From an uncultured Lachnospiraceae bacterium (GTDB lineage Bacteria; Bacillota; Clostridia; Lachnospirales; Lachnospiraceae), in contig CAMHCL010000018.1 of assembly GCA_946183625.1 (NCBI GenBank), positions 1-19,169 on the forward strand: a stretch of DNA of 19,169 bases, written 5' to 3'. The position numbers and the translations under genes were made by a program. The notes beneath the pieces are model-generated. The model did no database searches. It saw only the letters and a program-made list of their open reading frames with translations, and was not told where the DNA came from. Positions within the stretch are counted from its first letter, which is position 1. Every line of letters starts with the position of its first letter. This document shows positions 1 through 8,430 of the stretch, piece by piece.

Positions 1-85
1 CTTGGCACTTGTTTTTATTCTTTTAATATTCGGACTATATGGTCCGGGACATCAGGAGGTGGATTTGATATATGCAGGCTTCTGA
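1..85 (+). CDS. MBOAT-family (DltB-like) acyltransferase, 3' end only
   Basis: Only the last 27 codons are inside the window, read in the frame starting at base 2 and ending with TGA at 83-85. The visible tail is a hydrophobic stretch, then a Gly-Leu-Tyr-Gly-Pro-Gly turn, then a short end with Ile-Tyr-Ala-Gly-Phe. This resembles the C-terminus of membrane-bound O-acyltransferases such as DltB and AlgI. The stop overlaps the start of the next gene (72) by 14 bases in another frame, so the two are translated together. The next genes encode a DltD-like protein and a DltA-like ligase, which supports a DltB role: moving an activated acyl or aminoacyl group across the membrane. The family call rests on a short tail plus context. 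Confidence 0.6.
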   Translation, partial: LALVFILLIFGLYGPGHQEVDLIYAGF

Positions 86-1025
86 TAATAATAAAGCTAT
101 AAATATAGAGGAAAAAAAGAATAAGGATGATGGAAAAACTCTTGGCTGGATTGAGATAGTGATTTTTTTACTTTCCACTCTAGGCATTGTAGTTTTGATG
201 TCTAGAATAATGGATCCGAAAAGGCTTGGAATTATAGATGAAATATCTATTAATGATAGATATGTTGTTGAAGCTAGCGTTGAAGAAGAACCAATAGATG
301 TTCTTGTAATAGGTGATAGTGAGGCTATGGTTCTTCTGTCTCCTAAAAAAATGATGGATGACAAAGGTATATCTTCATTTGTAGCCGGACAATATGGAAT
401 GAGAATCAGTGAGGCATATTATGCTATTAAGGATATTATAGCTAATCAGGATCCAAGCGTGATTCTTCTTGAAACAAATATGCTTGTTCTTGATTCCAGT
501 GAGATATATGAGGCTAATATGACATTTAATGCCTTGGTACAACATGAGTTTCCGATAGTAAAATATCATGGAATGTGGAAACAGGAGCTGGGATTAACAA
601 AGCCCGAGTTGCCAGAGCATTTTCGGGGTTTTGAGACAAGAGATGTAATTGCGCCATATACGGGTGATGAATATATGATTCCTTCGGATGAAAGCCTAAA
701 TTTTTATAAATCGACAGATTATTATATGGATAAGATTTGTGAGTTATGCAAAGAAGAAGGTATAACTTTGATTCTTGTTAGCTCTACGTCACCAACTAAC
801 TTTAATTATGCAAAACATAATGCATTACAAGCAATGGCTGACAGCAAAGGAATCAGTTATATTGATTTGAATCTTGTGACTGATGAAATGGGTATTGACT
901 GGCAGACAGATGAGCTGGATGGTGGAGATCATGTAAATATTTCCGGAACTATAAAGCAGACAGATTATATAGAGAAGTACCTGAGTGAGCATTTTGATCT
1001 ACCTGATCGAAGAGGAGATAACTAA
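72..1025 (+). CDS. DltD-like SGNH-fold membrane-anchored protein
   Basis: A 317-residue protein with a charged cytoplasmic N-terminus (1-25) and one membrane segment at about 26-46, followed by an extracellular domain. That domain shows SGNH/GDSL signs: V-I-G-D-S at 79-83 with candidate catalytic Ser83, a conserved Gly region near 106-109, and a C-terminal G-G-D-H-V-N at 284-289 with candidate catalytic His287. DltD proteins and SGNH partners of MBOAT enzymes have this plan and act outside the membrane in the last step of polymer acylation. The start at 72 has AGGAGG at 54-59, a slightly long spacing. The gene overlaps the MBOAT gene upstream by 14 bases and ends at the first base of the adenylation gene (TAATG). 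It could belong to a general SGNH acyltransferase partner family and not DltD itself; the substrate is not visible. Confidence 0.7.
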   Translation: MQASDNNKAINIEEKKNKDDGKTLGWIEIVIFLLSTLGIVVLMSRIMDPKRLGIIDEISINDRYVVEASVEEEPIDVLVIGDSEAMVLLSPKKMMDDKGISSFVAGQYGMRISEAYYAIKDIIANQDPSVILLETNMLVLDSSEIYEANMTFNALVQHEFPIVKYHGMWKQELGLTKPELPEHFRGFETRDVIAPYTGDEYMIPSDESLNFYKSTDYYMDKICELCKEEGITLILVSSTSPTNFNYAKHNALQAMADSKGISYIDLNLVTDEMGIDWQTDELDGGDHVNISGTIKQTDYIEKYLSEHFDLPDRRGDN

Positions 1026-2542
1026 TGACAAATGTACTGGAATATCTTGAAAATACAGCTAAGAGATTACCGGATAAGGTTGCGGTAGTTGATGATAAGG
1101 ACAGCTGTACATATAAGGAACTGGAGGACATATCCAGGGGTATAGGTTTTATCCTGTCAGACATGGTGGAGGCAGGACAGCCGGTAGCAGTCATGATGAA
1201 GAAGAGTGTAGTTACTCTCCAGGTTTTCATGGGTACTGCTTATGCAGGTGGTTTCTACAGTCTGCTGGATCCTGGTTTTCCTGTAGAGAGACTGAAAAAT
1301 CAGCTGGAGGTTCTTAAGCCTGCAGTGGTTGTGGTTGCTGCAGACAATCTTGAGAAGCTGAAGGAAACAGGCTATACAGGACCAATATTAGATATAGATG
1401 AACTCTTATCAAAGGGAAAGAGTGTAGATGTTTCTGATGAAAATGTAACGACTAAGCTGACCAGTATCCGAGAAGCTCTTCCCGAAGCAGCACCGCTTTA
1501 CTGTAACTTTACTTCGGGTTCAACAGGTACTCCAAAGGGAGTTCTTGTGGGACATGCATCAGTTATAGATTTCATCGACAGATTCACTGAGCTTTTTGAT
1601 ATTACAGAGGATGATGTAATAGGAAACCAGGCACCATTTGATTTTGATGTTTCTGTAAAGGATATCTTCAGCAGCTTTAAGGTTGGAGCAAAGCTCGTGA
1701 TCATACCAACAGCGTTCTTCAGATTTCCAAATGGAGTTATGGATATGCTGGAGGAGCATAAGGTCACAACACTTATCTGGGCAGTATCTGCACTGGTGCT
1801 TATAAACAGGCTTCATGAATTTATGTACAAGGTTCCTCCTTGTATAAATAAGGTTCTCTTTAGCGGAGAAGAAATGCCATTAAAGCACCTGAAGGACTGG
1901 ATAGCACAGTATCCTGATGCGAAATTCGTTAATCTGTATGGTCCTACAGAAATTACATGCAACTGTACATTTTACAGAATAGATAATGAAAATATACCGG
2001 AAAAGCTTCCTATTGGAAGTATATATCCTGGCAAGACTGTTGAGATATATGACGATGAAGGCAAACTGATAGACGTGAAGACTGAGGAAAAAGTCGGGGA
2101 ACTCTGTGTATCAGGTAAATGTCTTGCACTCGGTTATTATAATAATCCGGAAGCTACAGCAAAAGCATTTGTTGAAAGACCGGAGGATGGAGCTCGCATG
2201 TACAAAACAGGAGATCTTGCTTACTGGAAGGATGGCATTCTATATTTTGCAGGAAGAAGTGATTTCCAGATCAAGCATAACGGTCACAGACTCGAGCTGG
2301 AGGAAATAGAACGAGCATTAAATAGTCTGTCGCAGGTACAGCAGGCTTGTTGTATATATGACATGGAGAAATACAGAATTGTCGCTTTCTATACAGGAAC
2401 TAATGATAGAAAGGGAATCGTCGAAGGACTGAAGAAGAGACTTCCTGAATACAGTCTTCCGAATGTATATAAATATATGGAGGAGCTGCCTCTCAGTAAG
2501 AATGGAAAGATTGACAGGGCAGTTCTCAGACAGTCTATATAA
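1025..2542 (+). CDS. DltA-like amino acid adenylation enzyme (carrier-protein ligase)
   Basis: A 505-residue stand-alone adenylation enzyme, the length of DltA, with no attached carrier or condensation domain. The motifs are clear: A3 phosphate loop T-S-G-S-T-G-T-P-K-G at 163-172; A4 F-D-F-D-V-S at 205-210, where Asp208 is expected to hold the substrate alpha-amine; A5 Y-G-P-T-E at 305-309; A7 Y-K-T-G-D at 393-397; A8 hinge G-R-S-D-F-Q-I-K at 410-417; and A10 N-G-K-I-D-R with catalytic Lys495. Such enzymes form an aminoacyl-AMP and load it on a phosphopantetheine carrier. The start is set by TAATG overlap with the upstream stop and AGGAG at 1013-1017. No carrier gene follows; the only one in the window is at 8431. 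Ser280 lies in L-F-S-G-E where, from memory, DltA has L-F-C-G-E with a Cys used in D-alanine selection, so the substrate may differ. D-alanine remains the default. Confidence 0.85.
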   Translation: MTNVLEYLENTAKRLPDKVAVVDDKDSCTYKELEDISRGIGFILSDMVEAGQPVAVMMKKSVVTLQVFMGTAYAGGFYSLLDPGFPVERLKNQLEVLKPAVVVVAADNLEKLKETGYTGPILDIDELLSKGKSVDVSDENVTTKLTSIREALPEAAPLYCNFTSGSTGTPKGVLVGHASVIDFIDRFTELFDITEDDVIGNQAPFDFDVSVKDIFSSFKVGAKLVIIPTAFFRFPNGVMDMLEEHKVTTLIWAVSALVLINRLHEFMYKVPPCINKVLFSGEEMPLKHLKDWIAQYPDAKFVNLYGPTEITCNCTFYRIDNENIPEKLPIGSIYPGKTVEIYDDEGKLIDVKTEEKVGELCVSGKCLALGYYNNPEATAKAFVERPEDGARMYKTGDLAYWKDGILYFAGRSDFQIKHNGHRLELEEIERALNSLSQVQQACCIYDMEKYRIVAFYTGTNDRKGIVEGLKKRLPEYSLPNVYKYMEELPLSKNGKIDRAVLRQSI

Positions 2543-2630
2543 CATAAATATAGATAAATGTAATTATAGAGTAGTGCTTTGATAATTAATCATATTCAAA
2601 GAAAAAATATAAAAAGAGAAGAGTGATGTA

Positions 2631-3620
2631 ATGAAGAAGGTTAGTGATTTTATAGGAAAATATATGGCGTGGATTGTTCTTGCGATTGCGGCACTGGCGT
2701 TGTTCCTGCCTAAGTCATGCCTGTGGATCAAAACCGAATGGGTCAACTATCTGCTTATGATCGTAATGTTCGGAATGGGACTTACAATGAAGCTGAGCGA
2801 TTTTGCTGTAGTATTCAAAAGACCGAAGGATGTCATTATCGGTTGTCTGGCTCAGTTTATAGTGATGCCACTTCTGGCATTTGCATTAGGAAAGATATTT
2901 GGACTTAGCAACGAACTTCTTGTTGGAGTTGTTCTTGTGGGAACATGTCCGGGAGGAACTTCAAGTAACGTTATTACATTTCTTTCAAAGGGTGATACAG
3001 CCATGTCAGTCGGTATGACCAGTGTTAATACTTTGCTGGCACCTATACTTACGCCGGCGCTGACATATTTATACCTTAGGACATCAGTAGATGTAGATGT
3101 AAAGGCGATGTTCATATCCATAGTTCAGGTTGTTATCATACCTATAGGTCTGGGTATTCTTATTAATAAACTGTTTGGTAAATATACTGAGAAGGCCAAG
3201 GATGCGCTTCCAGTAGTTTCTGTAACTGCTATCTGTCTGATAGTTGCAACTGTTGTATCTCATAACAGTGAGAAGATACTATCTACAGGACTTATCGTAT
3301 TTGTAATAGTTATTCTTCATAACCTGCTGGGATATGCTTGTGGTTTCCTGATTGGAATGATTTTCAAGATGGATATACCACGAAAGAAAGCTGTTGCAAT
3401 TGAGATTGGTATGCAGAATTCCGGACTTGCGACTTCTCTTGCAGGCACTGCATTTCCTGATATGGCAATGGCAACTGTTCCGGGAGCTATATTCTCTGTA
3501 TGGCATAATATATCCGGAGCCATTCTGGCTGCTATATTCAGAAGTTTTTATACGCCAGAGGAAATCGAAGAGAATAAAGATGATATAGAAAATAAATCAG
3601 AGGAACAAAATGAGGAATAA
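2631..3620 (+). CDS. Bile acid:sodium symporter (BASS) family transporter
   Basis: A 329-residue, very hydrophobic protein with about nine or ten membrane segments and a charged C-terminal tail rich in Glu and Lys. Family marks are G-T-C-P-G-G-T-S-S-N at 104-113 and E-I-G-M-Q-N at 258-263; both match the two discontinuous-helix regions that bind sodium in BASS proteins. Bacterial members carry bile acids or other organic anions such as keto acids and pantoate, so the cargo cannot be named. The gene starts 88 bases after the adenylation gene. Its ribosome site is weak (GAGAAGAG just upstream), and the ATG at 2625 is followed directly by a stop. It may be read from the upstream operon or from an unseen promoter in the AT-rich gap. 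It ends at a terminator shared with the convergent ABC genes. Confidence 0.85.
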   Translation: MKKVSDFIGKYMAWIVLAIAALALFLPKSCLWIKTEWVNYLLMIVMFGMGLTMKLSDFAVVFKRPKDVIIGCLAQFIVMPLLAFALGKIFGLSNELLVGVVLVGTCPGGTSSNVITFLSKGDTAMSVGMTSVNTLLAPILTPALTYLYLRTSVDVDVKAMFISIVQVVIIPIGLGILINKLFGKYTEKAKDALPVVSVTAICLIVATVVSHNSEKILSTGLIVFVIVILHNLLGYACGFLIGMIFKMDIPRKKAVAIEIGMQNSGLATSLAGTAFPDMAMATVPGAIFSVWHNISGAILAAIFRSFYTPEEIEENKDDIENKSEEQNEE

Positions 3621-3622
3621 TA

Positions 3623-3651
3623 AAAAGGTGAGGATTAACCCCTCACCTTTT
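3623..3651. terminator. Bidirectional terminator between convergent genes
   Basis: An 11-bp perfect stem (3623-3633 with 3641-3651) closes a 7-base loop. It has a GGTGAGG core and runs of A on the left and T on the right, so it can end transcripts from both sides. The right arm includes the stop codon of the minus-strand permease. Confidence 0.85.
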
Positions 3652-4617
3652 ATCTTTATCTACGAATTCCAGAGCAATTACAGAACCTGCAGCAAATACA
3701 ACAACGAATAGGATAAGCATCTCCCATTGTTGCAGTACATTTGACCTTGTGCATTCATAGTCAATTTTATAATTTGATTTTGCTACCTCTGCATTTATCT
3801 GTACGTCGAAGCCGTCTGTTTCCAGCTGCTCTATCATCATGATCATTTGTGGATCATCAGAATTTTTAGAAACCTTCTTGATCAGCTTCCATCCGCTCGA
3901 CGTTGACAGCTCGTTATACCTTGCCTCGGAATTAATAGCAGCTATTCCGTGATTTGATATCATAAGTGGAGATACACTCTTGATGCTGTCTGGAAGTGAA
4001 AACATGGCTCCTGAGAATATTAGCTGAACCATGAGTACCAGCGGCATAACTGTCATAGCTGCTGTGGTTGTTTTCGCTATGCAGGAAATGAGCAGTGACA
4101 ACATGTCAGATGCATAGGTTATCAGGAATATAGTGATAAAAAAGTCTACCATAAATGATGATGTAACAAGTCCGCTTCCTGGAGTTGTCATTCCTGAGAT
4201 GAAGAATACTGCACAGGTGGTGATGGACTGAATGATGCAAAGAAATGCCTGATATACCATGTGTGCAAAGATGTAGGATGATATATGCATTCCTGAGCGG
4301 TGCTCTCTCTTTACGATATCTCTTTCCCTGCATACAACCTGGATTGAGTTAAAGCATCCGTTCCAAAGTGCGATACTGGTTATAGCCAGTGCACCCTTTG
4401 CAGTTCCTTCCATGGTTACTGCAAATGATTTCTTGATAACTATGATTACCAGGATTGCGATGAAGGTAGCCATAGGTATAACCTTCCAGTCACTTTGGAA
4501 GACAAACATTCTGAACATTTTACCTATATAAATAGGAATCTGTCTTATACGACCTCTATATCTCAGCTTATCGGCTGAGATTTCATTTTGATTAATTGTA
4601 TTATTATTCTCAGCCAT
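3643..4617 (-). CDS. ABC-2/ABCG-type transporter permease
   Basis: A 324-residue membrane protein. About six membrane segments are visible, starting near residue 45. After the second hydrophobic region comes a charged loop with C-R-E-R-D-I-V-K-R-E and an S-G-M turn. This resembles the connecting-helix signature of ABCG-type ABC-2 permeases, where a family member has R-E-R followed by R-E and G-M. A large extracellular loop lies between the last two segments. I start the gene at 4617, not the longer ATG at 4632. GGAGG at 4624-4628 is six bases from 4617, and it would lie inside the coding region of the longer form. The gene overlaps the upstream ATPase stop by eight bases (ATGGCTGA), so they are coupled and probably work as one exporter. 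The substrate is unknown. Confidence 0.8.
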   Translation of the reverse strand: MAENNNTINQNEISADKLRYRGRIRQIPIYIGKMFRMFVFQSDWKVIPMATFIAILVIIVIKKSFAVTMEGTAKGALAITSIALWNGCFNSIQVVCRERDIVKREHRSGMHISSYIFAHMVYQAFLCIIQSITTCAVFFISGMTTPGSGLVTSSFMVDFFITIFLITYASDMLSLLISCIAKTTTAAMTVMPLVLMVQLIFSGAMFSLPDSIKSVSPLMISNHGIAAINSEARYNELSTSSGWKLIKKVSKNSDDPQMIMMIEQLETDGFDVQINAEVAKSNYKIDYECTRSNVLQQWEMLILFVVVFAAGSVIALEFVDKDKR

Positions 4618-5950
4618 TATAAACCTCCGCATATTTTTCTATAAAACTATCTGCCAGTCCTTCGCCGCCTTCTTCCTTGCGGTTGATCCTAAGGACGATC
4701 TTCTCCATCTGTTCTCTTTCAAAGAAATCCTTGGCAGCGCTTATCGGTCCGAAGAATGTAAGTCGGCCGGTAAGCTTTGAGTCCTTGGCAAGAACGATGA
4801 CATCATCGAAAAGATCGATAACTCTGTCAGGAGAATGAGTTATAACTATGACGATCTTGCCCTGGTCAGCAATCTTGCGAAGACCTTCCATGAGCTCTCT
4901 TGCCATAACTCCGTCAAGTCCTGAGTCCGGCTCATCCAGAATGAAAAGATCAGGATTTGATATGTACTCCATTGCGATAGATAATCTCTTTCGCTGGCCG
5001 CCTGAAAGCTTGCTGACGAGGTTGCTCTTTACAGGTTCGAGACCGAAGAAATCCAGAGCTTCCTGTATGCGGGCATTTCTGTCGTCAGTAGACATAGAAG
5101 TTGGAAGCCTGAGTTTGGCAGCATCCTTGAGGGTAGAGATTACAGTATCATTTCCCCTCATCAGGTCTGCCTGAGGTACGAAACCAATCTTATATTTCAT
5201 TGATCCGTACTCGTCATATATACTTGTCCCGTTAAGGATTATATTTGCATCAGCCTTTTCATATCCATTGATAGCATTGACAAATGTAGTCTTTCCGGCA
5301 CCTGATCCGCCAAGGAGGAGAACCATATGTCCCGGATCGATATTCAGATGGATATCTCTGAGCAGAGTCTTCTTCTTGAAATTATCAGTGGCAACACGCT
5401 CTTCAATATTTATAGCAAGACCATCACCTGTGGAATCAACTTTAATTCCCGATAATGCAGCACCATCAACTTCCTTTTCTTCCTCTATAAGAGTCGGAAC
5501 ATATTTTTTACCAAGCCCCCATATCATGAGAGGTAAGAATCGTCCACCGAAGATAATGAATATCAGCCATTTCTTCTTTACATGGAATATGTCACATAAT
5601 CCGCTGAAGATTCTCAAGGTATAGACAAAGCTTCCTACACCGCCCAACATAGCCATACCAAACAGGAGCAGGAATATTTCTGCATATTCATCTATGTTGC
5701 TATTAAATAACTCAATATTAAATTGAATTATTGTAGTGCAGATGAACGCTATGATCTCAAAGATCATATACTTTATAGCATCCGATGTTCTTCCGGCAAC
5801 CTTGGCAAGCTTATAATCTCTTATTCCCGGGATTAATGACCAGAAAGGATTTACATTACATTTTTTAAATGTAAAGAAATATCCTACAATCAGAAGAATA
5901 GTTACAGTCAAACTGCCGACCGGTAAAGAACTAATTAATGAAGTAAGCAT
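4610..5950 (-). CDS. ABC transporter ATPase with fused N-terminal membrane domain
   Basis: A 446-residue protein in two parts. Residues 1-150 hold about four hydrophobic segments, with a short F-W-S-L-I-P-G-I stretch after the first; this resembles small membrane domains of unknown function seen in Firmicutes. Residues 180-430 form an ABC ATPase: Walker A G-G-S-G-A-G-K-T at 214-221, Q-loop Gln260, signature L-S-G-G-Q at 315-319, Walker B L-F-I-L-D-E at 335-340 and switch His372. The ATPase is of the ABCG (white/drug-export) class, consistent with the ABCG-like permease encoded next in the operon. The start at 5950 has an AAGGGG site nine bases upstream on the minus strand. The gene diverges from pgeF across a 143-base gap. 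Having membrane helices fused ahead of the ATPase is unlike most bacterial ABC-2 systems. Export is likely; the cargo is not known. Confidence 0.85.
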   Translation of the reverse strand: MLTSLISSLPVGSLTVTILLIVGYFFTFKKCNVNPFWSLIPGIRDYKLAKVAGRTSDAIKYMIFEIIAFICTTIIQFNIELFNSNIDEYAEIFLLLFGMAMLGGVGSFVYTLRIFSGLCDIFHVKKKWLIFIIFGGRFLPLMIWGLGKKYVPTLIEEEKEVDGAALSGIKVDSTGDGLAINIEERVATDNFKKKTLLRDIHLNIDPGHMVLLLGGSGAGKTTFVNAINGYEKADANIILNGTSIYDEYGSMKYKIGFVPQADLMRGNDTVISTLKDAAKLRLPTSMSTDDRNARIQEALDFFGLEPVKSNLVSKLSGGQRKRLSIAMEYISNPDLFILDEPDSGLDGVMARELMEGLRKIADQGKIVIVITHSPDRVIDLFDDVIVLAKDSKLTGRLTFFGPISAAKDFFEREQMEKIVLRINRKEEGGEGLADSFIEKYAEVYNG

Positions 5951-6093
5951 AATTAATTTCCCCTTAGTACATTTAACAAAAAAACTACATTAATAATATA
6001 TCATAGAATGAGCATAATTGGTACTTTATAGTAAGCCTTTATATATGATAAAATACAGGTTAGATTTTGCGAAATACAGGAGTATGAAGCTGA

Positions 6094-7176
6094 ATGACCA
6101 TTGAAGAGGCAAAGCGTATAATTGATACGAATTATACTGGCATCAATGATAAAAATAATATCTATCTGAATACCGATGGTGAGGTACCTTACGTTCAGTC
6201 GAAAGCCTTCTCTGGACTTAGGGGCATAAATCATGGTTTTACCACGCGCCTTGGAGGAGTCAGCACAGGAATTTACGAATCACTGAATCTTGGATTCCTG
6301 GTGGGTGATGATGCTGAGCCGGTCATGGAGAATTATAAGCGGCTGGCCGCAAGTGCAGGGTTCGACTACACAAGGATATCAACCATGTATCAGCAACATA
6401 CAACGAATATCCTGGATGTAAAGGAAGAGGACGCCGGAGATGGGATTTCAAAGGAGAGAACTCACATAGGTTACGATGCTCAGATCACAAATGTTCCGAA
6501 CATCCCGCTTTTTGTATATTCCGCAGATTGTGTACCGATCATTCTGGCGGATCCCATCAGCAGAGTTGTCGCTGCCGTGCATTCAGGCTGGCGCGGAACT
6601 GTTCAGGGAATCGGGGCAAAGGTTGTACATAAGATGATCGAGGACTATGGCTGTCTTCCTGAAAATATATATGCCTTTATCGGACCTTCCATCGGTCCGG
6701 AAAACTATGAGGTTGATCAGACGGTTATAGATGAAGTAATAAAATGTCCTTATATCGATATGAGTGAAGACAATATTTCGGCTCTGGACATATATTTGGA
6801 ACATGATGATGACTGGCAGTCCAAGCTGAAGTCCGGCATGAAGCTGAGTCAGGAGGAGTTGTTTCACAAGGATGTCTATATCATATGTCATGCCGGAAGT
6901 TATATGAGAGAGAACATGCCGGAGAATTATATAGGTGTAAAGCAGGTTAACAAGGGCGCGGCGTATTCCATATTCCGTACGGTCAAGTTCAGGAAGAGAT
7001 ATATGCTGAACCTATGGAACCTGAACGAGCTGATCATGGTAAATGCCGGATTATCCATGGGAAATATTATCTGTTCCAGATTATGCACCATGAAGCACCA
7101 TGAGCTCTTCTTCTCTCATAGATATACCAATGGTCATAGAGGACTTCATGCAGGATTCATAATGTTGGACCGTTAA
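6094..7176 (+). CDS. pgeF: PgeF/YfiH-type laccase-domain protein (peptidoglycan editing / purine nucleoside phosphorylase family), long form
   Basis: A 360-residue member of the multicopper-oxidase-like laccase-domain family (DUF152). Visible marks are H-G-F-T-T-R-L-G-G-V-S at 47-57, Q-Q-H-T with His102, S-A-D-C with Cys146 and V-H-S-G-W-R-G with His163. His102, Cys146 and His163 match the zinc/active-site triad. The C-terminal L-C-T then F-F-S-H-R at 330-342 is also typical. Family members act as purine nucleoside phosphorylase/adenosine deaminase enzymes, and in E. coli PgeF keeps wrong amino acids out of peptidoglycan precursors. Usual length is about 240-280, so this copy is long: residues about 232-302 look like an insertion before the C-terminal block, and there is a 30-40 residue leader. 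The start at 6094 follows AGGAG at 6078-6082 with a long 11-base spacing. It is first in an operon with the decarboxylase and carrier protein. Confidence 0.85.
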   Translation: MTIEEAKRIIDTNYTGINDKNNIYLNTDGEVPYVQSKAFSGLRGINHGFTTRLGGVSTGIYESLNLGFLVGDDAEPVMENYKRLAASAGFDYTRISTMYQQHTTNILDVKEEDAGDGISKERTHIGYDAQITNVPNIPLFVYSADCVPIILADPISRVVAAVHSGWRGTVQGIGAKVVHKMIEDYGCLPENIYAFIGPSIGPENYEVDQTVIDEVIKCPYIDMSEDNISALDIYLEHDDDWQSKLKSGMKLSQEELFHKDVYIICHAGSYMRENMPENYIGVKQVNKGAAYSIFRTVKFRKRYMLNLWNLNELIMVNAGLSMGNIICSRLCTMKHHELFFSHRYTNGHRGLHAGFIMLDR

Positions 7177-7213
7177 AGCGTAAATAGGATTTTGGAATAT
7201 AAGGAGTATCCAT

Positions 7214-8416
7214 ATGGATGTGAAATGTATCGTTGAAAAATATAAAGCTCCCTTCTATCTATATGATTTAAAGGAGTTAAGGGCAAGGACCGAACTGGTC
7301 CGTGATTCTCTTCCGGGAATAGCTGTATGTTATGCCATGAAGGCAGCACCAGTGCTGGCACCATATATGGCAGAGTATGCTGACAGACTTGAGGTTTGCT
7401 CACCGGGAGAATATGAGATATGTATAAGAAATGGTGTATCACCAGACAGACTGCTGGTGTCCGGAGTTAATAAGACCTATGACAGCATGAAGAGAATTCT
7501 TAGTCTAGGCGGTGCAGATGGTGCATTTACCATTGAGTCTGAAAAGCATTTTGACATACTTGAGAAGTGTGCGGCAGAAGAAGAGATTAAGCTGGATTGT
7601 TATGTAAGACTGTCATCTGGAAATCAGTTCGGCGTTGATGAAGATACCTTCAAAACTATTTGTCAGAAGGTGATCGATTCATCAAACCTCAATCTTGTGG
7701 GAATCCATTTCTTTTCAGGAACCCAGAAGAAGCTGGCAAAGATTGAGTCAGAGCTACATTTCCTGGCTGATTTTGGAAAGACACTTAAGGCAGAGTTCGG
7801 ACAAAGTCTGGAACTGGAATATGGTCCGGGACTTGGTATAGATTACTTCGTTGATCCGAAGGGCGGCAATGCTGATGATGTGGATGAAACTACCCTCAAA
7901 GCGCTGAATGGAATTATAGAAGATACGGGACTTAAGGAAATATACGGAGCCGTTACATTTGAACATGGCCGATTCCTTGCAGCTACGTCAGGAAAGTACT
8001 TTACCGCAGTTAATGATCTGAAGAATACCAATGGTGCAAACTATGTAATCTTGGATGGAGGCATACATCAGATCAATTACTTCGGAAGCATGGCGGGAAT
8101 GAAGGTTCCTTATATCGATGTTATCAAAATGGGAAATGACTCAGGGGCTGTGGATGATGAGGTTGTAGCTTATACTCTATGTGGCTCCCTATGTTCAGTA
8201 AATGACGTACTGGTCAGAAGTGTACAGCTTCCGACTCTTGAAATAGGGGATGTACTGTGTTTTAATAAGTGTGGTGCTTACAGTGCAACTGAAGGAATAT
8301 CCCTGTTCCTGAGCCGTGACATCCCGGCAATAGTTGTAGAACTTGAAACCGGAGAGACGCAGCTTGTACGCGAGCATCGAGAGATTAACGGACTTAATGA
8401 TGGAACAGCTAAGTAA
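7214..8416 (+). CDS. Fold-type III PLP-dependent decarboxylase (LysA/BtrK-like)
   Basis: A 400-residue enzyme of the alanine-racemase-fold decarboxylases (DapDC/ornithine decarboxylase group). Visible marks are Y-A-M-K at 40-43 with Lys43 as the PLP lysine, H-F-F-S-G-T-Q at 165-171, a glycine-rich phosphate site Y-G-P-G-L-G at 203-208, F-E-H-G-R at 249-253, C-G-S-L-C-S-V-N-D at 323-331 with the partner-subunit Cys327 and Asp331, and G-A-Y-S at 354-357. The family removes the alpha-carboxylate of D- or L-amino acids; exact substrate cannot be read from these motifs. AAGGAG at 7201-7206 sets the start. It lies 37 bases after pgeF and 14 before the carrier-protein gene. That pairing recalls BtrK, which decarboxylates a carrier-bound glutamyl group in butirosin biosynthesis. 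It could instead be an ordinary diaminopimelate decarboxylase, but no lysine genes are near. Confidence 0.85.
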   Translation: MDVKCIVEKYKAPFYLYDLKELRARTELVRDSLPGIAVCYAMKAAPVLAPYMAEYADRLEVCSPGEYEICIRNGVSPDRLLVSGVNKTYDSMKRILSLGGADGAFTIESEKHFDILEKCAAEEEIKLDCYVRLSSGNQFGVDEDTFKTICQKVIDSSNLNLVGIHFFSGTQKKLAKIESELHFLADFGKTLKAEFGQSLELEYGPGLGIDYFVDPKGGNADDVDETTLKALNGIIEDTGLKEIYGAVTFEHGRFLAATSGKYFTAVNDLKNTNGANYVILDGGIHQINYFGSMAGMKVPYIDVIKMGNDSGAVDDEVVAYTLCGSLCSVNDVLVRSVQLPTLEIGDVLCFNKCGAYSATEGISLFLSRDIPAIVVELETGETQLVREHREINGLNDGTAK

Positions 8417-8430
8417 TATGGAGGTTTACT

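Noticed and set aside
2565..2600. Near-palindrome TGATAATTAATCA and AT-rich gap before the BASS transporter as an operator or terminator
   Set aside because: Too short and AT-only to tell from background; no T tract or promoter pair.
4618..4632. Longer start for the ABC permease at 4632
   Set aside because: The GGAGG ribosome site lies inside this extension and is ideally placed for the ATG at 4617.
6018..6054. Promoter for pgeF (TTGGTA with TATGAT or GATAAA)
   Set aside because: The spacing is 20-23 bases, outside the normal range; a promoter must exist in the gap but I cannot place it.
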